Assembly (NCBI GenBank): GCA_965230665.1
Contig: CBDDLM010000004.1
Span: forward strand, 620,001-684,000
DNA: 64,000 bases
From: JAGNRR01 sp965230665
GTDB taxonomy: Bacteria; Bacteroidota; Bacteroidia; Chitinophagales; Chitinophagaceae
Direction of reading: 5' to 3'
Within the stretch, counting starts at the first letter, position 1. Each line of letters begins with the position of its first letter. Shown piece after piece: positions 53,729 through 62,370 of this stretch. The notes under the pieces are model-generated. The model saw nothing but the letters and a program-made list of their open reading frames with translations. It ran no database searches and was not told the origin of the DNA. The translations under genes and the position numbers were made by a program.

Positions 53729-53885
53729 TACAAGGCAAAGTAATTGCGATTTTTCACCCCTAAGAAATCGCAAAAACTATAAGCAAGTGCTGAGTTGCTT
53801 ATAACTTTTCGTCGGCTGGTCTTTGGAATAGAGGTTCTTTTTTAGTCACGTAATAATTGAATTTTGTCTAAAATTCAATTGGACA
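53729..53885. promoter_or_regulatory. Divergent late control region with three perfect palindromes
   Basis: Between the protease-capsid-tail operon (minus) and the head operon (plus) lie IR1 ttgcgattt/aaatcgcaa (53744-53773), IR2 tataagcaa/ttgcttata (53778-53803) and IR3 aattgaatttt/aaaattcaatt (53855-53880, loop gtct), the last 5 bp before the first plus-strand ATG. No TAnnTTTG promoter is clear, which suggests activation by a phage regulator. Confidence 0.65.
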
Positions 53886-54092
53886 ATGAAGTATATAACA
53901 AAGTTTATTAAGGAGTTAGATTATACAAATGACTCGCCACCGGTCTTAGAAGTCAAAACATTGGAGCCTTTAGACGCCAAGGAAGGCAGGATCATAGTTA
54001 TTAACGATGAACAGGAGATTACAATCACAAAAGTAGTAATCAATATAACTGATGGCCGACAACAAAAAACTTATCTCTATACTGACAATTAG
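53886..54092 (+). CDS. Small phage protein heading the head operon
   Basis: This 68-residue protein (MKYITKFIKELDYTNDSPPV, then IVINDEQEITITKVVINITD) is the first plus-strand gene after the divergent control region. No family recognised. Its start lies just behind a stable hairpin (IR3), which may control its translation. Small genes before the terminase are common in phages. Confidence 0.6.
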   Translation: MKYITKFIKELDYTNDSPPVLEVKTLEPLDAKEGRIIVINDEQEITITKVVINITDGRQQKTYLYTDN

Positions 54093-54098
54093 TATGCC

Positions 54099-54533
54099 AT
54101 GAATTACAATCACAAAAGAGAAGTAGCCAGAGACCTATACTTAACTGGTAATTTTTCGCAAAAACAAATTGCAGATAAAATAGGAACTACGCCCAAGACG
54201 ATGAGTGGCTGGGTGAAAAAATTTAATTGGGATGACATGCGCACATCGCTTCTTACATCAAAGAAGCAGCAACTCGTATTCCTATATAGTCAACTGGCCA
54301 CAATAGAAAAAAACATCAAGGATAAAGAAGGTGATAAGGTATTTGATACTAAAGATGCAGACAAGTATTTAAAAACAACAGTGGCAATTAAAAACCTAGA
54401 ATCGGAAACTGGACTGGGTGAAACCATAGAAGTGGTTACTAAAATAATGAAGTGGCTCAGTAAAAATGATTTAGAAGAAGCCCAAGCCATTCTGGATATT
54501 CTGGATAGCTACATACAAGAAATAGCTGCATAA
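54099..54533 (+). CDS. Terminase small subunit, HTH type (Mu gp27-like)
   Basis: This 144-residue protein has an N-terminal helix-turn-helix (ARDLYLTGNFSQKQIADKIG, TTPKTMSGWVKKFNWDD) typical of small terminase subunits that recognise pac/cos DNA, and a C-terminal helical oligomerisation part. It is followed directly (0 bp) by the large terminase gene, the normal order. In Mu-like phages the subunit recognises the pac site near the c end. Confidence 0.8.
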   Translation: MNYNHKREVARDLYLTGNFSQKQIADKIGTTPKTMSGWVKKFNWDDMRTSLLTSKKQQLVFLYSQLATIEKNIKDKEGDKVFDTKDADKYLKTTVAIKNLESETGLGETIEVVTKIMKWLSKNDLEEAQAILDILDSYIQEIAA

Positions 54534-56066
54534 ATGAGTAACAGAAACGACATACAAAAACTAAGGGAGTGGGACAAACTATGTGATGCTATTCGCAAGG
54601 CCACGGTGGTGGATATGCACGAAACGCCACGTGAACAGAAAGAACGAGTAAAGCGATTAGAAAAGGATTCGGAGAAATGGTTTGAATATTACTTTCCTAA
54701 TTTTTACTCTTCTGAACCAGCTCCTTTTCATGAAAAAGCTACCAAACGAATTAATGATAATCCAGAATGGTATGAGGTTCGTGCATGGAGCCGGGAGTTA
54801 TCAAAGAGTACGCGATCCATGATGGAAGATTTGTACTTACTGCTCACCAAGCGTAAGAAAAGTAAGCTTCTAATCAGCGCCAATTTTGATAGTGCCAGCG
54901 CTCTAATGAAACCGTATAAGGCACAGTTGGAAGCGAACCTTCGTATTATCAATGACTACGGAATACAAAAGAAAATAGGCAGTTGGGAGGATGGTAATAT
55001 TACTACGAAGGGAGGGATTAGTATTCGAGCCATTGGTGCAGGACAAAAACCACGTGGTACTAAAAACGATGAGGTGCGTCCGGACATTATTGAGTTCGAC
55101 GATTTTGATACCGACGAGGAGTGTAGAAATATAGACATCATTGATGAGAAATGGGACTGGGTAAACGATGCAGTTATGGGTTGTAGATCGGTTTCTGTGC
55201 CTACTCTTATCCGTTGGAATGGGAACCTCATTGCTGAAGATTGTTGCATACAACGCGCGCGGGAATATGCTGATTATGTTGAAATAATAAACATACGCGA
55301 TGAGAATGGCGTATCCAGTTGGGCAAGAAATACAGAGGATAATATTGATCGCGTACTCAGTAATATTCCATACTCTTCTCAACAAAAAGAATATTATAAT
55401 AATCCCATAACGAAGGGTAAGTCATTTACTGAAATGACATGGGGAAAATGTCCTCCATTAAGCAAGCTCCGGTTTGTGGTTTCATATGCTGATCCAGCCA
55501 CCAGTAATAAAGATAAAGCACGCGGTAAAAAAGGGAAGAATAGTAGCAAAGCCGTATTCCTAGTCGGTAAGCATGAATTAAAATATTATGTATATACGGG
55601 CTTTCTGGATCATACAAATAACAACACCTTTATCGGTTGGCTGTATGCTATTCGAGACTATGTCGCCAACAAAACGCAGCTCTATACCTATATAGAAAAT
55701 AATACCTTACAAGACCCTTTTTATACTCAGGTACTCAGACCATTAATTACGGCTTTCGGTAAGCTAAAAAAGAAAATATTGGGAGTCATGGAAGATGATA
55801 GAAAGAAGCCTGAAAAGTTCTTTCGAATTGAAGGGTCGTTACAACACCTTAATAATAATGGTCAACTTATTCTGAATATAGATGAGAAGGACAACCCACA
55901 CATGAAAAGACTGGAGACACAGTTTAAATCAGTATCACCTCATAGTAAAACCATGGACGGCCCAGATGCGATTGAAGGAGCTGTGTTCATTCTTGATAAT
56001 AAAACGGAGGACTTTCTTGGAGACATAAAAGCATTCAGACGTAAAAAATCTAAACGAAAATTTTAA
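54534..56066 (+). CDS. Terminase large subunit (Mu gp28-like)
   Basis: This 510-residue protein has an N-terminal ATPase and C-terminal nuclease. The ATP loop reads RAWSRELSKSTRSMMEDLYL (no GxxGK glycine but KST kept), the Walker B region DIIEFDDFDTDEECRN, and the RNase H-like start VVSYADPATSNKDKARGKKG. It cuts and packages DNA at the head portal. It overlaps the next gene start by 1 bp. Confidence 0.88.
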   Translation: MSNRNDIQKLREWDKLCDAIRKATVVDMHETPREQKERVKRLEKDSEKWFEYYFPNFYSSEPAPFHEKATKRINDNPEWYEVRAWSRELSKSTRSMMEDLYLLLTKRKKSKLLISANFDSASALMKPYKAQLEANLRIINDYGIQKKIGSWEDGNITTKGGISIRAIGAGQKPRGTKNDEVRPDIIEFDDFDTDEECRNIDIIDEKWDWVNDAVMGCRSVSVPTLIRWNGNLIAEDCCIQRAREYADYVEIINIRDENGVSSWARNTEDNIDRVLSNIPYSSQQKEYYNNPITKGKSFTEMTWGKCPPLSKLRFVVSYADPATSNKDKARGKKGKNSSKAVFLVGKHELKYYVYTGFLDHTNNNTFIGWLYAIRDYVANKTQLYTYIENNTLQDPFYTQVLRPLITAFGKLKKKILGVMEDDRKKPEKFFRIEGSLQHLNNNGQLILNIDEKDNPHMKRLETQFKSVSPHSKTMDGPDAIEGAVFILDNKTEDFLGDIKAFRRKKSKRKF

Positions 56067-56494
56067 TGGCATATTTAACACCAGCAGAAATGAATACGCA
56101 CTTGTATACCGAATTACAGAATGCGATAACTGATAACAACGATGCCATAGTAGAGCAGGCGATTGCAACTGCTATGGATGAGGCAAGAGGCTACTTAACG
56201 AAGTATGACATCGATGATGAGTTTGATAACTCAAGTTCCGGGAGTGGAAACAAAAAATTATACTCAGTAGTAAAAGACATTGCTGCATGGCATATTATTC
56301 GCCTAGCGAATCCAAATATAGATTACGGCTTCCGTGAGGACTTATATAAATACGCTGTGGACTGGCTTAAAATGGTACAAAGCGGTCGTACTGATCCAAA
56401 GTTACCCTTACTGCCGGATAACAGCAGCGGTAATTCTCAGGGCGGCAGCGGCATCACATGGGATAGTAATCCAAAACGTAGAAATCAATTTTAA
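56066..56494 (+). CDS. DUF1320 (Mu gp36-like) head-tail protein
   Basis: This 142-residue protein matches Mu gp36: MAYLTPAEMNTHLYTELQNA, AIATAMDEARGYLTKYDIDD, VVKDIAAWHIIRLANPNIDY, and a Ser/Gly/Asn-rich end. It is thought to take part in head-tail joining. In Mu it follows the capsid gene, but here it lies between terminase and portal, one of several rearrangements. Confidence 0.8.
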   Translation: MAYLTPAEMNTHLYTELQNAITDNNDAIVEQAIATAMDEARGYLTKYDIDDEFDNSSSGSGNKKLYSVVKDIAAWHIIRLANPNIDYGFREDLYKYAVDWLKMVQSGRTDPKLPLLPDNSSGNSQGGSGITWDSNPKRRNQF

Positions 56495-56526
56495 ACCCTG
56501 TTTAAATAGCAATAAAACGAACAATA

Positions 56527-58698
56527 ATGGCCAAGAAAAAGAATAAAAGGAAAGGCGGAAATCAAAAAGAAACTCAACAGGATAACACCGGTACACAATA
56601 CATTATTCAACAGATCATAACCCGGCCGGCGAACCGAAGACGATCTGATATTCAGGACTGGAGATCAGCACATAAGTCAGCAGAAAATTCACGTGATGAA
56701 AACCGTGTACGCTTGTATGATCTGTATGAGGATATTTTACTTGATCCCATATTAAGCTCTGCAATTGAAAAAAGAGTTATGGCCGTAACGAATACGAAGC
56801 TGCGATTCGTTAGAGATAATGAGGACGTAAAAGAGGTTACTGACATCATTGAAACAAGAGCATTTAATGAAATGCTTGAAGAGGTTATGGCTGCCAAATT
56901 TTGGGGTATTTCTGTACAAGAAATCACCTTTAAAAAAGGTTTATTGAAAGCTTATAATGTACCCAGAAAACACATCCGTCCTACAAAGGGAATTATCACT
57001 TATAGACAGCATGGGAGCGATGGATTTAGTTATCGCCATGGCAAGTTTGTAAATACTATATTGGAGGTCGGAAAGCCAAAAGATTTAGGTCGTTTAGTAA
57101 AGGCTGTTCCTTATGTACTTTGGAAGAGAGGTGCGATGGGCGACTGGGCGCAGCTGAGTGAAATTTACGGACACCCCACTAAGGTCGGAAAGTATAGCGG
57201 TTATGATACGCAAACAAGACTGGCGCTGGAGGAGGCGCTCGACGAATCTGGTGCTGCTTTATCTATCATAATACCGGAAGAGGCGAAGCTTGATTTCTTA
57301 GAAAGCAAGAATGCAGCTGCCAATTCTGATATTTATAACACCTTAAGAAAGGCGTGTAATGAAGCGCTGTTAATACTAATATTAGGTCAAACTGGCACGA
57401 CTGAAGATAGCGCAAATGGTGGATATGCTCAGGCAAAAATACACGCCAATACGGAGGACGATATCAATAAGGACGACCGCAAGTTTATCCTTTCTGTCCT
57501 TAAGGAATCGTTCAACGATATATTAGAAAAAGCCGGTATTAATACCAAAGGTGGTAAGTGGCTTTTTGAAGACCCGGAAGAGAATATAAGCCTTAAGGAT
57601 CGTGTAATTATAGATGGCAAGTTGAAAGAAATGGGGCTACCCATGGCAGATGAATATTTATACGAGCGTTATACAGTTCCTAAGCCCAAAAATTACAAGA
57701 AACTAAAAGCCGAACAACAAGCAAAAGCGAACCAACCTCCAATTGAAACGGATCCAAAAAAAGAAGAAAACAAACCCAAGAAGAAAAAGAAGAAAGCGAA
57801 AAAGGAGGAGCCGTCAAAGCCTACTGAAGAGGAACAAACAGAGAGCAAATTAATGGCTAGTATTAATTCTTTCCTAAGCTTATTTAGGTCAAATTTAGCG
57901 CTCAAAAGCCAAGGCGCATGCCTGAAATTACATGACGAGCTGAACGATCTATACGATAATGAATGTGGCCATACAGATTGTACGATTCACTTATCGGATG
58001 ATGAAATACCATTTACGGATGTAGAGCTGGAGAAATGGATTAAGGCCATTTATGAAAAAGGTGGTAGAGTTAAATTGCACCAACCTTCGATTGATGCTTT
58101 TGCTGAGGCGTTTTATGATGCGTTGCAAAAAGGATATGGTGTAGTTTATGACGACTTGGATGCCGCCAGTTTGGATTACGAGGTAATGACTCATTTGAGA
58201 AAGAATGTTTACCAGTTCTCAGCAGCCAAAAACAAAAGTGAATTGAAGCTGCTTACTGAGGCCATACTTGACAAGGAAGGTGAGGTGCGAAGTTTTGCAA
58301 ACTTCAAAGCTGCCGCGGCAAAAATTACAGATTTGCATAGAGTTCAATACATGCGAACAGAGTATAATCTTGCGGTAGCTGGTAGTCAAATGGCCAGCAA
58401 ATGGAATGATTTTGAGTCGACTGATTTACTGAAGTATTCTACGGTGGATGACGATCGTGTAAGACCTGAACATCGCCTATTAGATGGTGTAACCAAACCC
58501 GCCAGCGATCCGTTTTGGGATGTATGGTACCCGCCTAATGGTTTTGGCTGTCGCTGTGATGTTGAAGTTGTTTTATATGGCAGCATAACGCCCAATGAGG
58601 ACATCCCGGCGCCTGATAGCATTCCACCTATCATGCGCACAAACTTGGCCAAACAGCGCCTTGTATTCCCTAAAGATCACCCATACTTTACAGACTAA
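56527..58698 (+). CDS. Portal protein (DUF935) fused to Mu F-like head-morphogenesis domain
   Basis: This 723-residue protein combines two Mu proteins. Residues about 10-390 are the DUF935 portal (IQDWRSAHKSAENSRDENRV, SALEKRV-like AIEKRVMAVTNTKLRF, AMGDWAQLSEIYGHPTKVGK). A Lys/Glu/Pro linker (about 400-435) follows. Residues about 440-720 contain the phage Mu F-like domain (RVQYMRTEYNLAVAGSQMAS, STVDDDRVRPEHRLLDG, WYPPNGFGCRCDVEVV). In Mu these are gp29 and gp30. The fusion could anchor the minor head protein at the portal vertex. No stop or frameshift between the parts. Confidence 0.85.
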   Translation: MAKKKNKRKGGNQKETQQDNTGTQYIIQQIITRPANRRRSDIQDWRSAHKSAENSRDENRVRLYDLYEDILLDPILSSAIEKRVMAVTNTKLRFVRDNEDVKEVTDIIETRAFNEMLEEVMAAKFWGISVQEITFKKGLLKAYNVPRKHIRPTKGIITYRQHGSDGFSYRHGKFVNTILEVGKPKDLGRLVKAVPYVLWKRGAMGDWAQLSEIYGHPTKVGKYSGYDTQTRLALEEALDESGAALSIIIPEEAKLDFLESKNAAANSDIYNTLRKACNEALLILILGQTGTTEDSANGGYAQAKIHANTEDDINKDDRKFILSVLKESFNDILEKAGINTKGGKWLFEDPEENISLKDRVIIDGKLKEMGLPMADEYLYERYTVPKPKNYKKLKAEQQAKANQPPIETDPKKEENKPKKKKKKAKKEEPSKPTEEEQTESKLMASINSFLSLFRSNLALKSQGACLKLHDELNDLYDNECGHTDCTIHLSDDEIPFTDVELEKWIKAIYEKGGRVKLHQPSIDAFAEAFYDALQKGYGVVYDDLDAASLDYEVMTHLRKNVYQFSAAKNKSELKLLTEAILDKEGEVRSFANFKAAAAKITDLHRVQYMRTEYNLAVAGSQMASKWNDFESTDLLKYSTVDDDRVRPEHRLLDGVTKPASDPFWDVWYPPNGFGCRCDVEVVLYGSITPNEDIPAPDSIPPIMRTNLAKQRLVFPKDHPYFTD

Positions 58699-59186
58699 TG
58701 GCTCAACCCGGAGACATAGAATTACGATTAAGAATTAAAGCGGTAGAACGGACTTTAAGCGGCTTACCTCGTAAGGTAGGTATCACGGCTGTAAACTTCA
58801 CGAACCAACGCTTTAGAGAGCGCGCATGGATCAACCATAGAACGGAACCATGGCGCCAACGAAAAACGGGAGCCAGAAGAGGTAAAGGTCGAGCGTTGTT
58901 AGTGGATAGTGGTCGCTTGAGAAGAGGCAATCGTATTAAAAACACAACCCGATCGAGTGTAACGATTACCAATAATGTGCCCTATGCTGCCGCAAATAAT
59001 AACGGCTTTAAGGGAACGGTAACGGTGCGTTCTCATAGTCGTACTGTACAGGGTAAACGAATCGTAGTAGGCGCTCACAAGCGCAATATGAACTTGCCTA
59101 AACGGCAATTTATGGGGCCTAGTGCCAAGCTGGATAAACAAATAAAACACCTTATATCTGATGAATTAACAAAGGCACTAAAATAA
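58698..59186 (+). CDS. Phage virion morphogenesis protein (gpG-like)
   Basis: This 162-residue basic protein matches the phage virion morphogenesis family (Mu gpG): FRERAWINHRTEPWRQRK, RGKGRALLVDSGRLRRGNRI, VTITNNVPYAAANNNGFKG, RQFMGPSAKLDKQIKHLI. It probably acts in tail-head completion. Its ATG overlaps the stop of the portal/F gene. Confidence 0.85.
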   Translation: MAQPGDIELRLRIKAVERTLSGLPRKVGITAVNFTNQRFRERAWINHRTEPWRQRKTGARRGKGRALLVDSGRLRRGNRIKNTTRSSVTITNNVPYAAANNNGFKGTVTVRSHSRTVQGKRIVVGAHKRNMNLPKRQFMGPSAKLDKQIKHLISDELTKALK

Positions 59187-59194
59187 AAGGACTA

Positions 59195-59710
59195 ATGAGT
59201 ATGTTTAAAATGTTATATCAAGAACTAGTCATCCGACTAGAGGAAGAAGTTGGAAGATTGAAATATATAGATCAAGATTTAGGACAGTTAGATCATTATG
59301 AGGTTGGTAAACGACCGCCAGTTCAGTTTCCCTGTCTTCTGATAGATTTTACAGATGCAAGTTTTGAGGACTTCGGATCGAATGTGCAACTTGCTTCTGT
59401 AACGATCTCTTTGCGGCTTGGATTCACACCTTACACTTCAGCAAACAATTTACAAACTGGAGGTTTCGCAAAAAAAGCCTTACAGTTTTACGACATCGAA
59501 GCTGACATTCAAAGAGCACTTCATGGGTATACATTGAGTGATGGCGACTTTAGAGAACTGGCCCGATTAAGTGCTAGCACAGAAAAGCGTCTTGATTCTA
59601 TTAGAGTTCGTAATCTAGTTTATACTATTGAATTTGAAGATGACAGTACGAAAGAAGTGAAGGCCACGAAAAAAGCTACTATGTACTTTAAGAATATACC
59701 TCCTAATTAA
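59195..59710 (+). CDS. Mu gp37-like tail-terminator protein
   Basis: This 171-residue protein fits the position and profile of gp37/DUF1834-like tail terminators: QELVIRLEEEVGRLKYIDQD, RPPVQFPCLLIDFTDASFED, LRLGFTPYTSANNL and a final beta stretch. It is the last gene of the plus-strand head operon. Its end overlaps the convergent regulator gene by 8 bp. Confidence 0.65.
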   Translation: MSMFKMLYQELVIRLEEEVGRLKYIDQDLGQLDHYEVGKRPPVQFPCLLIDFTDASFEDFGSNVQLASVTISLRLGFTPYTSANNLQTGGFAKKALQFYDIEADIQRALHGYTLSDGDFRELARLSASTEKRLDSIRVRNLVYTIEFEDDSTKEVKATKKATMYFKNIPPN

Positions 59711-60029
59711 ACTTTAACCACGACCATTTTTGTTCAAGCTCTTTGGTAGTCATAGGTTTTTGTTTCAAACCGACTAGGTAGGTTTCCATTTGAAGTAGGC
59801 GTGCGCTAACAGTAAACTCACTTAAAAAAAACTCTTTACTCAGTATTGAAAGTATAGTGCCATATCGAATAGCCTTGATCTTACTGTAATAATAAAACCG
59901 ATCAGCTAAGCACTCACTTTGGCTATTTTGAATTTCAGGATTGCGGCCACGAATTTTCTTTTTGAGTTTCTCCGTTGGTGGATCGTTGAATAAGGTGGCT
60001 ACGTGTCTCACGATACCTGCAAGGTACAA
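59703..60029 (-). CDS. Putative HTH regulator, candidate late activator
   Basis: This 108-residue protein has a central section ADRFYYYSKIKAIRYGTILS, then ILSKEFFLSEFTVSARLLQM, that reads as a helix-turn-helix. In Mu the corresponding place after gemA holds the Mor/C late activators. It is the last gene of the early minus-strand run, convergent with the head operon. The role is inferred from position and the HTH look; no formal Mor motif was found. Confidence 0.5.
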   Translation of the reverse strand: MYLAGIVRHVATLFNDPPTEKLKKKIRGRNPEIQNSQSECLADRFYYYSKIKAIRYGTILSILSKEFFLSEFTVSARLLQMETYLVGLKQKPMTTKELEQKWSWLKFN

Positions 60030-60080
60030 AGAGACAGAGGACTATGATTTATTTACTTTTTAACAGGGGGTGTGGGTTTC

Positions 60081-60443
60081 TCAAGAGCTTGGAGTAAAGC
60101 CAACTTTCAATATATCCCACTCCTGTTCTGATTCGTTCCATTTTAACTCTATATGATATTTGTCGGATTGCTTCTGGCCATTGGACATATATGATACTGA
60201 AGAGTTGATCAACCAATGCGCGGTACCCATATCAACAGCAGTATGATTTTGCGATAATGAATACTTTACTATGCCTTCATTCTGGAGGTAATCATGCATT
60301 ACATTTTTGGTCGCTTGAAATGCTTGCTTGGATGTAACTTGATTAGCTGTTCGAGGAGCTTGATCTATTTTGCTTGGGAATAAAAAACTAAATGCAAGAA
60401 CAACTGCAATGAGGGCCAGTATAGAATATAATATCGTTTTCAT
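60081..60443 (-). CDS. Membrane-anchored periplasmic phage protein
   Basis: This 120-residue protein has one N-terminal membrane segment (ILYSILALIAVVLAFSFLF) and a small domain outside (KQAFQATKNVMHDYLQNEGI, HWLINSSVSYMSNGQKQSDK, HIELKWNESEQEWDILKVGF). Such single-anchor proteins in prophage early regions are often lysogenic conversion or superinfection exclusion genes. No family recognised. Confidence 0.6.
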   Translation of the reverse strand: MKTILYSILALIAVVLAFSFLFPSKIDQAPRTANQVTSKQAFQATKNVMHDYLQNEGIVKYSLSQNHTAVDMGTAHWLINSSVSYMSNGQKQSDKYHIELKWNESEQEWDILKVGFTPSS

Positions 60444-60468
60444 AGTGAGCGCGTTTGTTGTAAAATTA

Positions 60469-60870
60469 CTAATTTATCTTGTTTAAATAGTCCTTATATA
60501 CCATTTCAAACTGTGCGACAAGTTTAGGTAGCTCCTTGTATTTATAGTCGTTTAAACCTTTCTTTAGATAGCTGCTATCGATACACCATTTGTTTATCCG
60601 GGCAATGTCCGCTTTCAATTTTCCTTTGACTTCTTTCGTCCAGTTCATTTGCCAAGCCATGCTAATGATCTTCTTACGCATTGTGTCGGCGGGGTCGGGT
60701 TTCTTTTCCGATTCTAGGTGTCTGATTAGATCATTGATCTCTGATTGCTTTAGGTCGCTAATACTGGCCGTACGATCGTTTGTAATGCCTAAAATGAGAC
60801 TTTCTTTGTTCTGCCGATGCCTTGGAGTCATCAAGGCGTATATCTTTCTTATTTGCGATGTGTTGGCCAT
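60469..60870 (-). CDS. gemA: GemA-like regulatory protein (DUF1018)
   Basis: This 133-residue protein matches GemA/DUF1018: QIRKIYALMTPRHRQNKESL, ISDLKQSEINDLIRHLESEK, MRKKIISMAWQMNWTKEVKG and KGLNDYKYKELPKLVAQFE. In Mu, gemA modulates host gene expression and DNA topology and sits just before mor. Its presence is one of the best arguments that this is a Mu-type phage. Confidence 0.88.
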   Translation of the reverse strand: MANTSQIRKIYALMTPRHRQNKESLILGITNDRTASISDLKQSEINDLIRHLESEKKPDPADTMRKKIISMAWQMNWTKEVKGKLKADIARINKWCIDSSYLKKGLNDYKYKELPKLVAQFEMVYKDYLNKIN

Positions 60871-60872
60871 GA

Positions 60873-61271
60873 TTACGGTTTCTTTTGTCGTGGGATATTA
60901 TACCGCTGATTGCGCAACGTCTCGGATAAACGATCCGCTTTATCTGTTGATGACGAAGGTTCGGTTGTTCCTTCGATTTTAGGAGTTGCAATAATAATTT
61001 GACCGGTATATAAAATACCATTAAGTGTATTGCGTTCATGTATCTCTACAAATCCGGCTACCCTAATTTGATTTGTAACAAGAACGGTTAACTCATTTTC
61101 AATGTTACGCTGATAAGTAAAACAATGATCAAAGTCAATCTTCCGATCAACTGACAGTTTTGTAAATTCATACTTCGACTCGTCAATTGGCGGAGCCGGA
61201 GGTTCTGGTTGTTTGTAGCCAATGATTTTAGCCACGATGTCTATAATTTTCTTTTTGGTGGAGTTTTTCAT
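60873..61271 (-). CDS. Phage early protein of unknown function
   Basis: This 132-residue protein has a basic N-terminal helix (STKKKIIDIVAKIIGYK), a proline linker (PEPPAPP), a beta-domain (FTKLSVDRKIDFDHCFTYQR, VAGFVEIHERNTLNGILYTG) and a disordered basic tail. It lies 2 bp upstream of gemA. No family recognised; a DNA- or protein-binding adaptor is possible. Confidence 0.55.
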   Translation of the reverse strand: MKNSTKKKIIDIVAKIIGYKQPEPPAPPIDESKYEFTKLSVDRKIDFDHCFTYQRNIENELTVLVTNQIRVAGFVEIHERNTLNGILYTGQIIIATPKIEGTTEPSSSTDKADRLSETLRNQRYNIPRQKKP

Positions 61272-61275
61272 AATG

Positions 61276-61728
61276 TTATCTTTTTAGTTTATGCCATTCG
61301 GTTTCAAATTGTTGATCACGGAGCCATTTCTCCGGGTCCATGATTCCGCGATATTTTGTCCATGTCAAGTATCTTTTATAGGGAGCTATTCGGCTAATAG
61401 CTAAAGACTTACTCTTATCGTCCAACTTCTCATAAAGAGGAAGACAGCGCTTTCTATTAACCTTGTGGCCATAAGTGTCCCAGAATCTCTTAAAGGATAG
61501 ATCGCCAAATATTTCTACAATATGCAGTTTCGATGTAACGGAAAATGTATTGAGGGTTTTGTTTGAATCTGATCCAAGCTCTTTAGGTAGAATTTTGAAT
61601 AGTCGAATCATATTCTTAACCGTGAATTCGGAGTCGGTGGTATCAACTAAATTGATCACTCCCTTTTCGTTATAGGCTATTGTAATCTCACCTTCAAAAT
61701 GATCTGATGTTATACTGAATTTACGCAT
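61276..61728 (-). CDS. Replisome-organiser-like early protein
   Basis: The frame opens at 61779, but ATG 61728 (MRKFSITSDHFEGEITIAYN, 150 residues) reduces overlap with the upstream gene. The C-terminal part FKRFWDTYGHKVNRKRCLPL, then ISRIAPYKRYLTWTKYRG and DPEKWLRDQQFETEW has the look of the conserved tail of phage replisome organisers and helicase loaders. It may help recruit host replication proteins for phage transposition. Inference from pattern only. Confidence 0.55.
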   Translation of the reverse strand: MRKFSITSDHFEGEITIAYNEKGVINLVDTTDSEFTVKNMIRLFKILPKELGSDSNKTLNTFSVTSKLHIVEIFGDLSFKRFWDTYGHKVNRKRCLPLYEKLDDKSKSLAISRIAPYKRYLTWTKYRGIMDPEKWLRDQQFETEWHKLKR

Positions 61729-62056
61729 CGGTGCTTTTGATTTTTTGTAAGAGAATAAAGTCAAATTGTCGGGTTTCAATATCCTTGATCTTGGTGTACA
61801 TAGTTCGGATCATCTTACGACAATCTTTAGCTGTATAGCCGGTATCCAAGCCTGCGATAAATTCGTTTACATCCTTAAGGCGAATTTTCTTCTTATCAAC
61901 AATAATGGCATCGTGATGGTGGTGTCCTTTAAGGTACACGCCATGAGTTGAGCCGACTATGTATTTTGTATCGTTGGAAAGCCGAAGCGTAGTATATACG
62001 TTGCAATCTAACTTGTTATTCCAGTTGAATGAAAATTTAAGTGGTGGATATTGCAT
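61721..62056 (-). CDS. Phage early protein of unknown function
   Basis: This 111-residue protein includes a His-rich element (VYLKGHHHHDAIIVDKKKIR) and a helical C-terminus (KDCRKMIRTMYTKIKDIETR). It slightly overlaps the following gene. No family recognised. Confidence 0.55.
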   Translation of the reverse strand: MQYPPLKFSFNWNNKLDCNVYTTLRLSNDTKYIVGSTHGVYLKGHHHHDAIIVDKKKIRLKDVNEFIAGLDTGYTAKDCRKMIRTMYTKIKDIETRQFDFILLQKIKSTDA

Positions 62057-62058
62057 AG

Positions 62059-62370
62059 TTACTTTTTTAGTTTTTTGACTGGTCTATGTTTGTTATCAGC
62101 CTTAACTCCTATTAATGACCAGAGGAATACTTCGGCTTGAGAGTAACAGTATTTAATCCCAGTTACGTATTTGGTTTCAATATCAATCATGGGTATTTTA
62201 TTCTCATACTTCTGTCGATTATCAAAGGCCACACGAACGTAGTTTTTGCCATCCTTATTGAATGAAAATACCAATACTGCTGGCTGGTATTTTGTACTGT
62301 AAATAATGCGTTTACGATAGAATACGCGTAACCAGTATCCAATCTTTTCTTTTAATGTTCTCTTCTCCAT
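62059..62370 (-). CDS. Phage early protein of unknown function
   Basis: This 103-residue basic protein (LRVFYRKRIIYSTKYQPAVL, VFSFNKDGKNYVRVAFDNRQ) overlaps the DUF4406 gene by 19 bp. It is made of alternating strands and basic clusters at both ends. No family recognised. Confidence 0.55.
   Translation of the reverse strand: MEKRTLKEKIGYWLRVFYRKRIIYSTKYQPAVLVFSFNKDGKNYVRVAFDNRQKYENKIPMIDIETKYVTGIKYCYSQAEVFLWSLIGVKADNKHRPVKKLKK

Noticed and set aside
53729..53773. Upstream start for the protease at 53773
   Set aside because: It would add 15 unlike residues and run through the first palindrome; ATG 53728 matches the protease start better.
54780..54860. Terminase large subunit as inactive because the Walker A glycines are missing
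   Set aside because: The KST and later acidic motifs remain, and divergent P-loops are common in gp28-type terminases.
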